From Candidatus Gallibacteroides avistercoris (lineage in GTDB: Bacteria > Bacteroidota > Bacteroidia > Bacteroidales > CHK158-818), in the NCBI GenBank assembly GCA_018714665.1, contig DVNA01000101.1, positions 1 to 14,557 on the forward strand: a DNA stretch of 14,557 bases, in the 5' to 3' direction. The notes under the pieces were generated by a model. That model did not search any database. It had not been told where the DNA came from and saw only the letters and a list, made by a program, of their open reading frames with translations. The translations under genes were made by a program, and so were the position numbers. Positions 1 through 7,252 of the stretch are shown one piece after another; the first letter of the stretch is position 1, and each line of letters opens with the position of its first letter.

Positions 1-528
1 GAATACGATGCTTATACCATGCCTTATATGATTAATGGCGGAAAGTATTCTTATTTTACGAAGATCTGTACGGAGATGGTTACGAAAATCATCAACGTGC
101 CTATTCTGAAAAATGCGGGAACAACGATTACCGGTTGCATGAAGAACCTGGCTTTTGGCTCGATTACGAATACGGCTCGCCTACATGGGCAAATGTGGAA
201 CGATACTTGTGCTTCGGTTTGTGCTTTCCCTCCTTTACGTGATAAGGTGGTATTGAACATCTTGGATGGAATGATTGGATGCTTTGATGGCGGACCGGCC
301 GCCAATCCACAGTTTATCTGTCAGTATAATTCCATACTGGCGGGAACAGATCCGGTAGCTGTTGATGTGGTGGGTTATCGAATGATTCTGGAAAAGCGAA
401 TCGCCGAAGGCGTACAAAAAGAGGAGCAGAAGGGAGCACGTGCTTTCATGGAAATGGCCGAAACGTTGGGTTTGGGTATCGCAGATCCACAGAAAATAGA
501 TTTACATGAAATAAATTTGAATGTATGA
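1..528 (+). CDS. DUF362-family protein, C-terminal part (5' end outside window)
   Basis: The reading frame is open from base 1 (E-Y-D-A-Y-T-M-P...), so the first visible Met at base 19 is internal and the N-terminus lies upstream. The 175 visible residues carry hallmarks of the DUF362 fold: NVPILKNAGTTITGCMKNLAFG, then D-G-M-I-G-C-F-D-G-G-P and ILAGTDPVAVDVVGYRMI, where the gene product ends shortly after a helix-rich tail. DUF362 proteins are widespread in Bacteroidota and anaerobes, often with a Tat signal or ferredoxin-like part at the other end; their biochemical role is not settled. The stop codon overlaps the start of the next gene (ATGA), so the two are almost certainly co-translated. 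Family call is from recognised motifs; function is unknown. Confidence 0.8.
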   Translation, partial: EYDAYTMPYMINGGKYSYFTKICTEMVTKIINVPILKNAGTTITGCMKNLAFGSITNTARLHGQMWNDTCASVCAFPPLRDKVVLNILDGMIGCFDGGPAANPQFICQYNSILAGTDPVAVDVVGYRMILEKRIAEGVQKEEQKGARAFMEMAETLGLGIADPQKIDLHEINLNV

Positions 529-1289
529 TAAAAAGATTGCTTTTGGTTTGTTTGTTGTGTTTTCCTGTATGCCGGTTGAATGCACAAGAGATAACCGTAA
601 AGCGTGAACGCGTTTTTACCGGAACCGGATTATACGGTTATATGAATGGCGGTGCAGAACAGTTTTTAGAGTATGGCGTTACGAAACTTACTGCTTATGA
701 TTTGGAGTATGAAGGAGAAGAATATGCGTTGGAAATCTATGAAATGCCAACACCGGAAGATGCGTATGGTATTTATTCGTTACACGTATTTCGTTGTCAG
801 CGAGCAGATACGTTAGGATGTATAGATTGTCTTTCCACCTATCAGTTGCAAACCGTATGCGGTAGTCAATACGTTTCGTTGGTGTTTCCTTCCGGATCAA
901 AAAAAGCAAGAAAACAGGCAGAAGATGTTTTACGTCATTTCCTGTCCTTGTCCGGAGAGGAATCAGAAAAAATAGAATTTCCAGACGCATTTCAATCTCT
1001 TTCGCCCAAATCAGGTAAATTGAAATTCCTTCGGGGTAAGATTGGCTTGTCGGAAGTCAGCTTTTCTTTATATCATTTGTTGGAAGGAATCCAATATTCA
1101 GGTGTCTGGTTTATTGAAGAAGATGACCAATACAGGGCTATCATCTGCTTAGAAGATCCTGACCAGTTGGAAACTTTACGGAGTAAATTACCTTCTGAAC
1201 AGATCTGTGATACAGGAACTCTTTTCCTGGAATATGTAGGGAAAGAAGATGAAAATGATTCGGAATCCGATGGATTATTTGGATTCTGA
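525..1289 (+). CDS. Secreted DUF6599-family protein
   Basis: A 254-residue protein starting with a clear signal peptide (K-R, then LLLVCLLCFPVC, then RLNA; cleavage predicted after about residue 20), so it is exported to the periplasm or envelope. Residues 37-51 (YGYMNGGAEQFLEYG) and 72-85 (YEMPTPEDAYGIYS) resemble the conserved core of DUF6599, a family of unknown function. The C-terminal 15 residues or so are very acidic (KEDENDSESD). The start is fixed by the signal peptide and by the 4-base overlap with the DUF362 stop codon. DUF6599 and DUF362 genes sit together in other Bacteroidota as far as I recall, which suggests one shared pathway, but I cannot name it. No enzyme motif is visible. 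Transcription ends at the strong hairpin at about 1399-1424. Confidence 0.75.
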   Translation: MIKRLLLVCLLCFPVCRLNAQEITVKRERVFTGTGLYGYMNGGAEQFLEYGVTKLTAYDLEYEGEEYALEIYEMPTPEDAYGIYSLHVFRCQRADTLGCIDCLSTYQLQTVCGSQYVSLVFPSGSKKARKQAEDVLRHFLSLSGEESEKIEFPDAFQSLSPKSGKLKFLRGKIGLSEVSFSLYHLLEGIQYSGVWFIEEDDQYRAIICLEDPDQLETLRSKLPSEQICDTGTLFLEYVGKEDENDSESDGLFGF

Positions 1290-1372
1290 ACGGAAAGATA
1301 TAGAATGGAAGTTATATTGTGTTGAAGATGTTACAAATCTCAAACAATTATAAAATCTTCTGACTCCAATTT

Positions 1373-1387
1373 AGTATTTGCAATACT
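1373..1387. repeat. Small dyad AGTATT-TGC-AATACT
   Basis: A perfect 6-base inverted repeat with a 3-base spacer lies in the 3' untranslated region just before the terminator hairpin. Both neighbouring genes converge here, so an operator role is unlikely; it may form part of the 3'-end RNA structure or be chance. Confidence 0.3.
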
Positions 1388-1398
1388 GTCGATATAAG

Positions 1399-1424
1399 AA
1401 ACGGCCGATATTTATCGGCCGTTT
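1399..1424. terminator. Bidirectional intrinsic terminator
   Basis: An 11-base-pair GC-rich stem (AAACGGCCGAT / ATCGGCCGTTT) closes a 4-base loop (ATTT). It is followed by T-rich sequence on the + strand and, read on the - strand, by a T-containing run. It sits between two convergent genes, the DUF6599 gene and yidC, and probably serves both. The GGCCGAT core recurs in the terminator at 7164-7196. Confidence 0.85.
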
Positions 1425-1448
1425 TATTAATAGAAATTAAGGGATATA

Positions 1449-3347
1449 TTAACGTCCTTTGTTTTTCCGTTTCTGCTGTTCCCGCAACATAGCCTGCTGT
1501 TGCCGTTGGGCCTCTTCCAGGCGAGCCATGAAACCGGATTTTTTACGGGGTTTCTTTTGGTTTTCCTGTAATTTAGCCAAAACCTTTTCCTCGTTGATAC
1601 ATTTGCGGAATATGTATGTTTGGATGATGGTGATCAACGTCGATACAAAATAGTAATAACTTAATCCCGATGCGTAGTTGTTGAAGATGAACAGGAACAT
1701 CAACGGCATCAGGTACATCATCCATTTCATACCGGGCATCTGTTGGCTACCTCCGCTGTTGTCCATGTTGATTTTCGTATAGAGGATATTGGTGATGGTC
1801 ATCAAGAGACAGAAGAGGCTGATGTGATTCCCGAAATAGGGGGTAATTAGCGGGATGTAGGTGTCCCAGCTGACAATGGCGTCGTATGAAGAGAGGTCTT
1901 TGGCCCACAAAAACGATTCTCCGCGCAACTCTATCGAGGAGGGGAAAAAGACGAACATGGCAAATAAAATGGGCATTTGCAGCAACATCGGGATACATCC
2001 GCTCATGGGGTTGATTCCGGCTCGACTGTACAAATCCATCGTTGCACGTTGTCTGTCCAGGGCTTTGTCCTGTCCCGGATAACGGGCGTTGATTTCATCT
2101 ATCTGCGGTTTCAATACACGCATTCTGGCCGATGAGAGGTATGATTTATAGGTCAGCGGCGAGATAATAATCTTGATAACGATGGTCAGCAGCAGAATGA
2201 TGATACCGTAATTGTCGATGAACTTGCCGAAGAAAGAGAACATCGGGATGACTACTCCGGTGTTTATCCAGCGGAAAATGCTGGCCCCTAACGGGATAAG
2301 CCTGTCTAACTGTAATTTGTAATCTTCATCGTTTTTGTTGTAGCTTTTCAGCAGCGGATAGGAGTTCGGGCCCAGGAAGATGCGGAATCCGGCCGGGTTT
2401 TCGCTGTCGGGAGAGTAGGGGATAACGGCCGTAGCAGACATCTTTTTCAGGTATTCGGGCGATTCGTGCATGACGGAAGACTCCATCGATGCCCATTCAA
2501 ATTTGTTGTCCGCAATCAACGCCGAGGAAAAGAACTGGTTCTTATATCCAATCCATTTTAATGCATTGGAGACCTCCTTCTTTTCATCTTTCGAGTCGCT
2601 CAGCCGCTCTACGTCATCCACTAAATATTTGTAGTATAGGGCGCTGTTTCTCTCTTCAAACATCCTCCCTTTTTCCTGCCGGCGTACGGTCTGTTCCCAG
2701 AACATATCCAGATCGGAGGTACTGTTGGCAAGTATTTGTTCCATTCCTTTTTGTTGGATGTCCATTTTTACCATGTAGCTGTCGGCGTCGAGGCGGTAAA
2801 CCAAGTCGAAATATTGATTCTGTCCTAAATCGAGTCTCATGGTTACCTGGTTGTCCCCGGTTGCGATGGGAGTAAAAAAGAGGTCGGTAGTATTGATATA
2901 CCGGCTGCCGATTTTGAACAAAAATCCATATCGGTTTTCTTTTCCTTCAAAGAGGGTCAAAGTATCCCGGTTAAAACTTTTGTATTTTTTCAAGATTGCC
3001 TGGCATATCTGTCCCCCTTTATTGGAGAGGGTTAATCTGATCAGGTCGTTTTCCAGGGCCGTAAACGATTCTGTTCCTTCCACCACCGTGGCAAATGGTC
3101 CGAACTTGTTTACCAATGCCGCTTGTCGGGCGGAGTCTGATTGAATTTCCGTCAGATTGGCAATATTCTCTTGTGTCTGTTCCGCTTCAAACTCGGCAAT
3201 GTTCTGTTTGGCTGCTTCTATGGCAGCAACAGAGTCGTTGTATTGTTTGGCGGCTTCTAACTGTTCGGGTGTCGGGCGGTTGAACCAACTAAACCAGATC
3301 AATACGATTCCGATAAGTAAAAATCCGAAAAGGGTATTTCTTTCCAT
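1449..3347 (-). CDS. yidC: Membrane protein insertase YidC
   Basis: A 632-residue YidC/Oxa1 insertase, which helps inner-membrane proteins fold and insert, alone or with SecYEG. In order: N-terminal membrane anchor (about residues 5-22), an Ala/Glu/Gln-rich helical linker (26-60), a large periplasmic beta domain (about 80-350), then the conserved insertase domain (about 360-585). Within the latter, YGIIILLLTIVIKIIISPLT, KSYLSSARMRVLKP with the basic residues expected of the hydrophilic groove, and GCIPMLLQMPILFAMF are typical. The last 45 residues are strongly basic and Gln-rich, as in YidC tails thought to contact the ribosome. Length agrees with Bacteroidota YidC proteins. It follows pyrG after 87 bases on the same strand, an order I know from other Bacteroidales. 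No clear TAnnTTTG box precedes it, so it may depend on read-through from pyrG. Confidence 0.97.
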   Translation of the reverse strand: MERNTLFGFLLIGIVLIWFSWFNRPTPEQLEAAKQYNDSVAAIEAAKQNIAEFEAEQTQENIANLTEIQSDSARQAALVNKFGPFATVVEGTESFTALENDLIRLTLSNKGGQICQAILKKYKSFNRDTLTLFEGKENRYGFLFKIGSRYINTTDLFFTPIATGDNQVTMRLDLGQNQYFDLVYRLDADSYMVKMDIQQKGMEQILANSTSDLDMFWEQTVRRQEKGRMFEERNSALYYKYLVDDVERLSDSKDEKKEVSNALKWIGYKNQFFSSALIADNKFEWASMESSVMHESPEYLKKMSATAVIPYSPDSENPAGFRIFLGPNSYPLLKSYNKNDEDYKLQLDRLIPLGASIFRWINTGVVIPMFSFFGKFIDNYGIIILLLTIVIKIIISPLTYKSYLSSARMRVLKPQIDEINARYPGQDKALDRQRATMDLYSRAGINPMSGCIPMLLQMPILFAMFVFFPSSIELRGESFLWAKDLSSYDAIVSWDTYIPLITPYFGNHISLFCLLMTITNILYTKINMDNSGGSQQMPGMKWMMYLMPLMFLFIFNNYASGLSYYYFVSTLITIIQTYIFRKCINEEKVLAKLQENQKKPRKKSGFMARLEEAQRQQQAMLREQQKRKNKGR

Positions 3348-3372
3348 AAAATTTATAAGTTGTCTATAATAT

Positions 3373-3390
3373 GATTCTGAGGAATTCTGA
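3373..3390. repeat. Direct repeat ATTCTGA x2, 10-base spacing, upstream of yidC
   Basis: The 7-mer ATTCTGA occurs at 3374-3380 and 3384-3390, one helical turn apart, 27-43 bases upstream of the yidC start codon. Such phased repeats can bind a dimeric regulator, but two copies of an AT-rich 7-mer may also be chance. Confidence 0.3.
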
Positions 3391-3398
3391 AAAATAAA

Positions 3399-3430
3399 TT
3401 AGCAGTAAAACCGGTGGGTTTTACCGCTAA
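3399..3430 (-). terminator. Terminator-like hairpin after pyrG
   Basis: TTAGC-A-GTAAAACC pairs with GGTTTTAC-C-GCTAA around a GGTG loop, with one A/C mismatch. On the - strand it begins 5 bases after the pyrG stop codon and is followed by a T-rich run (TTTATTTTT), the layout of an intrinsic terminator. Because yidC follows on the same strand without an obvious promoter, it may work as a partial terminator that lowers yidC expression relative to pyrG. Confidence 0.7.
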
Positions 3431-3434
3431 AATT

Positions 3435-5033
3435 TTATTTTTGGATAGCCGCCTTGATGAAATCTACAAATAGAGGGTTCGGCTTTATGACAGTACTACC
3501 GTATTCGGGATGGTATTGTACCCCGACAAACCATTTTAACGAGGGGATTTCCACTACCTCAACCAAATGGGTATCCGGGTTTTCGCCGACACATTTCATC
3601 CCGGCTTTTTCAAATTCGTCCCGGTATTCGTTGTTGAACTCAAAGCGATGGCGATGACGTTCCTTGATGTGGGTCGTTCCGTATGCTTTTGCCGGGATGG
3701 AGTCCTCTTGCAGGATACAGTCGTATTCTCCTAAACGCATGGTACCGCCCATGTTGGAGATTGATTTTTGGCTTTCCATCAAGTCTATCACGTTGTGTTT
3801 GACATTGACCTCCATTTCCGTAGAATTGGCATCGGAATATCCCAATACGTTTCGGGCAAATTCAATTACCATACATTGCATACCCAGGCAAATACCGAAC
3901 GTAGGGATGTCGTGTTCGCGGGTATATTTCAATGCGGCAAATTTACCTTCGATACCTCTCTGTCCAAATCCCGGAGCGATGATTACCCCATCCATCCCCG
4001 ACAACCATTCTGCCACGTTGCTGTCGTTTATTTTTTCGGAATGAATCAAATGCAAGTCCAGTTTTCGGTCGTTGTAGGTGGCAGCCTGAAAGAGCGATTC
4101 GTTGATGGATTTGTAGGCGTCAGGCAACTCTACATATTTGCCTACCAGTCCGATATGTACCGTTTCCGTGGCATTTTTCATCCGTTCCAGGAACGATTTC
4201 CACGGTTTCATCTCGGGAGTAGGCCCTACGGGCATTCCCATTTTTTTCAGAACGATCTCGTCCAGATGTTGTTTTTGCATATTCAACGGAACCTCATAGA
4301 TGGAGGGTACGTCGATGGATTGTACTACTGCTGCCGGATCTACGTTACAGAACAGTGCCACCTTTTTACGTACATCGGCCGAAATTTCATGTTCTGTACG
4401 CAACACCAGAATATCGGGCTGGATACCCACCTCTTGTAGCTGTTTGACCGAGTGTTGGGTCGGTTTGCTTTTCAGCTCTTTGGCTGCTGCGATATACGGG
4501 ACATAAGTCAAATGGATGCACAAGCAGTTTTTCCCCATTTCCCACCGAAGCTGGCGGACGCTTTCCAGATAAGGCAACGATTCTATGTCGCCTACGGTTC
4601 CGCCGATTTCGGTAATGACGAAGTCGAACTGTTTTTTTGTCCCGAGCAGTTTTACGTTGCGTTTTATTTCGTCGGTAATGTGGGGGATGATCTGTACCGT
4701 TTTTCCCAAATAGTCTCCCCGGCGTTCTTTGTTGATGACATTCTGGTAGATTCTACCCGTGGTGATGTTGTTGGCACGCGTAGTCTGTACATTTAAGAAC
4801 CGTTCGTAATGGCCCAAATCGAGGTCGGCTTCGTGTCCGTCCACGGTCACGTAGCATTCACCGTGTTCATACGGATTTAGAGTGCCGGGATCGACGTTGA
4901 TATAAGGATCGAATTTTTGAATAGTAACATTATAGCCTCTTGCCTGCAACAATTTGGCTACCGATGCGGAGATAATCCCTTTCCCTAACGAAGAAACAAC
5001 TCCTCCTGTAACAAAAATGTACTTGGTTTCCAC
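3435..5033 (-). CDS. pyrG: CTP synthase
   Basis: A 532-residue glutamine-dependent CTP synthase, which makes CTP from UTP with ATP and glutamine as the last step of pyrimidine nucleotide synthesis. The N-terminal amidoligase domain (about 1-270) shows FVTGGVVSSLGKGI with the P-loop-like GKG at residues 17-19, KFDPYINVDPGTLNPYEHGE, and TEIGGTVGDIES. The C-terminal class I glutamine amidotransferase domain (about 290-532) has its nucleophile Cys382 in FGICLGMQC and the His508/Glu510 pair in VQYHPEYG. All key residues are present and the length is normal, so it should be active. It is first in a - strand unit with yidC downstream and is divergent from the outer-membrane protein gene at 5276. No CTP-sensing attenuator of the Gram-positive type is visible in its short leader. 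Confidence 0.99.
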   Translation of the reverse strand: METKYIFVTGGVVSSLGKGIISASVAKLLQARGYNVTIQKFDPYINVDPGTLNPYEHGECYVTVDGHEADLDLGHYERFLNVQTTRANNITTGRIYQNVINKERRGDYLGKTVQIIPHITDEIKRNVKLLGTKKQFDFVITEIGGTVGDIESLPYLESVRQLRWEMGKNCLCIHLTYVPYIAAAKELKSKPTQHSVKQLQEVGIQPDILVLRTEHEISADVRKKVALFCNVDPAAVVQSIDVPSIYEVPLNMQKQHLDEIVLKKMGMPVGPTPEMKPWKSFLERMKNATETVHIGLVGKYVELPDAYKSINESLFQAATYNDRKLDLHLIHSEKINDSNVAEWLSGMDGVIIAPGFGQRGIEGKFAALKYTREHDIPTFGICLGMQCMVIEFARNVLGYSDANSTEMEVNVKHNVIDLMESQKSISNMGGTMRLGEYDCILQEDSIPAKAYGTTHIKERHRHRFEFNNEYRDEFEKAGMKCVGENPDTHLVEVVEIPSLKWFVGVQYHPEYGSTVIKPNPLFVDFIKAAIQK

Positions 5034-5078
5034 TTTTTATAATTTTGTTCGTTTGTTTGCGTAGATAATTTTAAGTCG

Positions 5079-5086
5079 CAAAAATA
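5079..5086 (-). promoter_or_regulatory. pyrG promoter, -7 box TATTTTTG
   Basis: On the - strand this octamer matches the Bacteroidota -7 consensus TAnnTTTG exactly and lies 45 bases upstream of the pyrG start codon. No TTG is seen at the usual -33 spacing, so only half the promoter signature is present. Confidence 0.5.
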
Positions 5087-5224
5087 GGAAAAAAACTCCA
5101 TAAAAGAGAAAATCCACCTTAAATTATCCGTTAAGTTATAATAAATAAACGGGCAATAAATAATCAATATAATCAGGTATATTATCCGTAAAAATATAAA
5201 AATGTTAAAACCGTAATGGTTATC

Positions 5225-5253
5225 TTTGTAACCTGATATTATTTATAAATTTG
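5225..5253 (+). promoter_or_regulatory. Promoter of the outer-membrane protein gene
   Basis: TAAATTTG at 5246-5253 matches the -7 consensus exactly, with TTTG at 5225-5228 upstream (17-base gap, slightly shorter than the usual 19 or so). A second exact box, TATCTTTG, sits at 5221-5228 and shares that TTTG, so two overlapping promoters are possible. The start codon is 22 bases past the nearer box, giving a short leader. The 242-base region between the divergent pyrG and this gene is AT-rich and otherwise shows only the small dyad AACC-GTAAT-GGTT at 5209-5221. Confidence 0.5.
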
Positions 5254-5275
5254 CAAATATTTAGATTTTGTAAAA

Positions 5276-7147
5276 ATGAGAGCTGTATTAATTGTAACCT
5301 TTTTTGTCGGTATGGTGCATTGGACGGAAGCAGCATTGGCCGGATATTCTCATTTGCATTATAATTTACCTTCTGTTGTTCCCGACTCTACGGTTACCGA
5401 AGAGGACGATGGCATTTTATTTTTTGACGAGACACTGCCCGATACAATTATTTTGTTGGATGACGAGGGGAATATATATACCCATGAAGACTCCATAATA
5501 GACAGTTTAAAGCGGGAAGTAGAAAAAAATACACCTCTTTACATAGAAGACGATTCTATCATTTATATAGATGATAATTCTATACAAGAAGATTCAGCTT
5601 TTCAAGATATAATTGTACAAGGAGACTCTCTTTTGGACGATTCTGTGAAAAATGATAGCATCATTGTCTTGCATGATAGTGTCGTGGGAGTGAATGATAC
5701 GATTCTGGGCGGACAAGGTGTGCTGGTTGCGCATCCCGAAAAATCAGATTCTTTGGCCGCTCCGGTTATGAGTGCTGCCGAACAGATGGCAGAAATAGAG
5801 CGCCTGGCGCGCATTAAGGCCGATTCTATCGTAAAGGCAGATACCGCCATGATAGACTTTACCAAGAACATGAAATACAACGATGTCAAGAAATACATGA
5901 CCATCTTGCCCGAGGAGGTAAAACTGCCGCCCGAGATGCAAGCCATTTTGGATAGGCCCAATATCCCCGAAGGTTACGAACGATATACCTCTTACGAAGA
6001 TACCATCATTGTAAATCCGTTGTTTTTGCCATTGACATTCAATGGGAACGAGTTGGATTCTACTATAAACTTCGTACAAAAAAGATACGAAAATAAGTCT
6101 CCTTATCGCTTGAACGATCCTATCCCCGATTGGTTGAAAAAGAGTATGAGGCAGGATTCTGTAAATAGAGAGATCCGTCGATATGCCATTAACTATTTTA
6201 CCTCTACGGTAAAATACGATGCCCGTTTTGCTCCCAAGGCTCCTGAGATCAAACAGGTGGAGGCTGCCGGGACATTGCAGGATTATGTCGAAGTGCAGAA
6301 AAAAGAGGTAAAAGTGGAGCCTGTTACTACCAAGAAAGTAACAGTAAGTTATTGGAAGACCAAAATGACCAGTAGTTTACAATTCGCACAAGGAAGTTAT
6401 ACTTCCAATTTCGGGAAAAATAAGGATTATATAAATCTTACCAGTTCTCAGGTGTTTCGGCTTGATTATAATCCATTCAGTAAAATAGAATTCCATTTGG
6501 ATGCCACCTGGAACCTGAATCTGGCCACGGCAGCAGGAGATACGGTCCGTTCTATTCGAATAGGGAACGATCAATTTAGTATGAATACTTCGTTAGGTTT
6601 GAAGGCGTTTTTAAAGGGATGGAGTTATACTCTTTCGTCTTCCTTCCGTACGCGGTTCACTAATGACTATCCGACCAATTCCCGGGATAAAACATCTGGA
6701 TTCCTTTCTCCCGGATTCTTCTCGTTAGGCCTTGGGCTAACGTACAATTACCAAACCAAGAACCAGAAATTCAATATATCCATTACCGGTAACCCGTTAT
6801 CCTATCAGTTAAACTTTGTAAGGCATAAAGATAAGGATAAGATCAATCCCCAGTGGCATGGAATTCCGCATGGGAACTTGTCTCAGGCATTTGGTTCCAG
6901 TATTTCAGCATCGTGGGGGTGGCAGATGTTTAAGACGTTGAGATGGGATATGTGGTCGCAGTACAATACGAATTATGAATATGTAAATTTCCTTTTCCGA
7001 AATACATTCAATTTGCAATTAACCAAATTATTATCTACTCGGTTCTATATCGATACAGAATACAACGATACCTGGATACCGGATCATCGGTATAAACATA
7101 CGAGAATTTATGAAACGCTCAGTTTCGGATTCAATTATACGTGGTAA
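5276..7147 (+). CDS. Predicted outer-membrane beta-barrel protein with Asp-Ser repeat region (DUF3078-like)
   Basis: A 623-residue protein with an N-terminal signal peptide (VLIVTFFVGMVHWTEAALA, cleavage around residue 19-22). Residues about 36-150 are acidic and low in complexity, with repeated D-S-I, D-S-L, D-S-V and D-T-I units. A mixed region with ERLARIKADSIVKAD and many Pro follows. From about residue 354 the sequence becomes alternating polar/hydrophobic and aromatic, with strand-like stretches separated by turns, and it ends in FGFNYTW, a C-terminal aromatic residue typical of barrel proteins recognised by the BAM machinery. The barrel resembles the DUF3078 family of Bacteroidota; I am sure of the outer-membrane character, less so of the family. 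No substrate or enzymatic motif is visible. It stands alone as a transcription unit, divergent from pyrG and closed by a strong terminator. Confidence 0.7.
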   Translation: MRAVLIVTFFVGMVHWTEAALAGYSHLHYNLPSVVPDSTVTEEDDGILFFDETLPDTIILLDDEGNIYTHEDSIIDSLKREVEKNTPLYIEDDSIIYIDDNSIQEDSAFQDIIVQGDSLLDDSVKNDSIIVLHDSVVGVNDTILGGQGVLVAHPEKSDSLAAPVMSAAEQMAEIERLARIKADSIVKADTAMIDFTKNMKYNDVKKYMTILPEEVKLPPEMQAILDRPNIPEGYERYTSYEDTIIVNPLFLPLTFNGNELDSTINFVQKRYENKSPYRLNDPIPDWLKKSMRQDSVNREIRRYAINYFTSTVKYDARFAPKAPEIKQVEAAGTLQDYVEVQKKEVKVEPVTTKKVTVSYWKTKMTSSLQFAQGSYTSNFGKNKDYINLTSSQVFRLDYNPFSKIEFHLDATWNLNLATAAGDTVRSIRIGNDQFSMNTSLGLKAFLKGWSYTLSSSFRTRFTNDYPTNSRDKTSGFLSPGFFSLGLGLTYNYQTKNQKFNISITGNPLSYQLNFVRHKDKDKINPQWHGIPHGNLSQAFGSSISASWGWQMFKTLRWDMWSQYNTNYEYVNFLFRNTFNLQLTKLLSTRFYIDTEYNDTWIPDHRYKHTRIYETLSFGFNYTW

Positions 7148-7163
7148 AATTGGAGCAGGAAAT

Positions 7164-7196
7164 AAAAAATGGCCGATGATATATCGGCCATTTTTT
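7164..7196 (+). terminator. Strong intrinsic terminator
   Basis: A 14-base-pair perfect stem (AAAAAATGGCCGAT / ATCGGCCATTTTTT) around a 5-base loop (GATAT), running into further T-rich sequence on the + strand. It ends the outer-membrane protein gene, whose stop codon is 17 bases before the stem. It shares the GGCCGAT/ATCGGCC core with the terminator at 1399-1424. Confidence 0.9.
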
Positions 7197-7216
7197 ATTT
7201 CCTGTCATAACGACTG

Positions 7217-7246
7217 TTTGACGTAAATAAAAATTGCCTACCTTTG
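7217..7246 (+). promoter_or_regulatory. Promoter of the exporter operon
   Basis: TTTG at 7217-7220 and TACCTTTG at 7239-7246 are separated by 18 bases, a near-ideal Bacteroidota -33/-7 pair and the best promoter in the window. Transcription would start at about 7252-7254, giving a leader of roughly 175 bases before the start codon at 7430. Confidence 0.7.
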
Positions 7247-7252
7247 CGTTTG

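Noticed and set aside
2489..2875. Open frame of 128 codons on the + strand opposite yidC
   Set aside because: Cys/Pro/Arg-rich shadow of yidC without any family motif.
3768..4439. Open frame of 223 codons on the + strand opposite pyrG
   Set aside because: It is an antisense shadow of a clearly conserved CTP synthase; the translation shows no recognisable domain and no promoter supports it.
5034..5140. CTP-sensing attenuator in front of pyrG, as in some Gram-positive bacteria
   Set aside because: No initial G run followed by C at a transcript start and no terminator/antiterminator hairpin is visible before the start codon.
5360..5760. DNA tandem repeat suggested by the Asp-Ser-rich protein region
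   Set aside because: The units repeat at the protein level but differ in codons and spacing, so this is not a nucleotide tandem repeat or CRISPR-like array.
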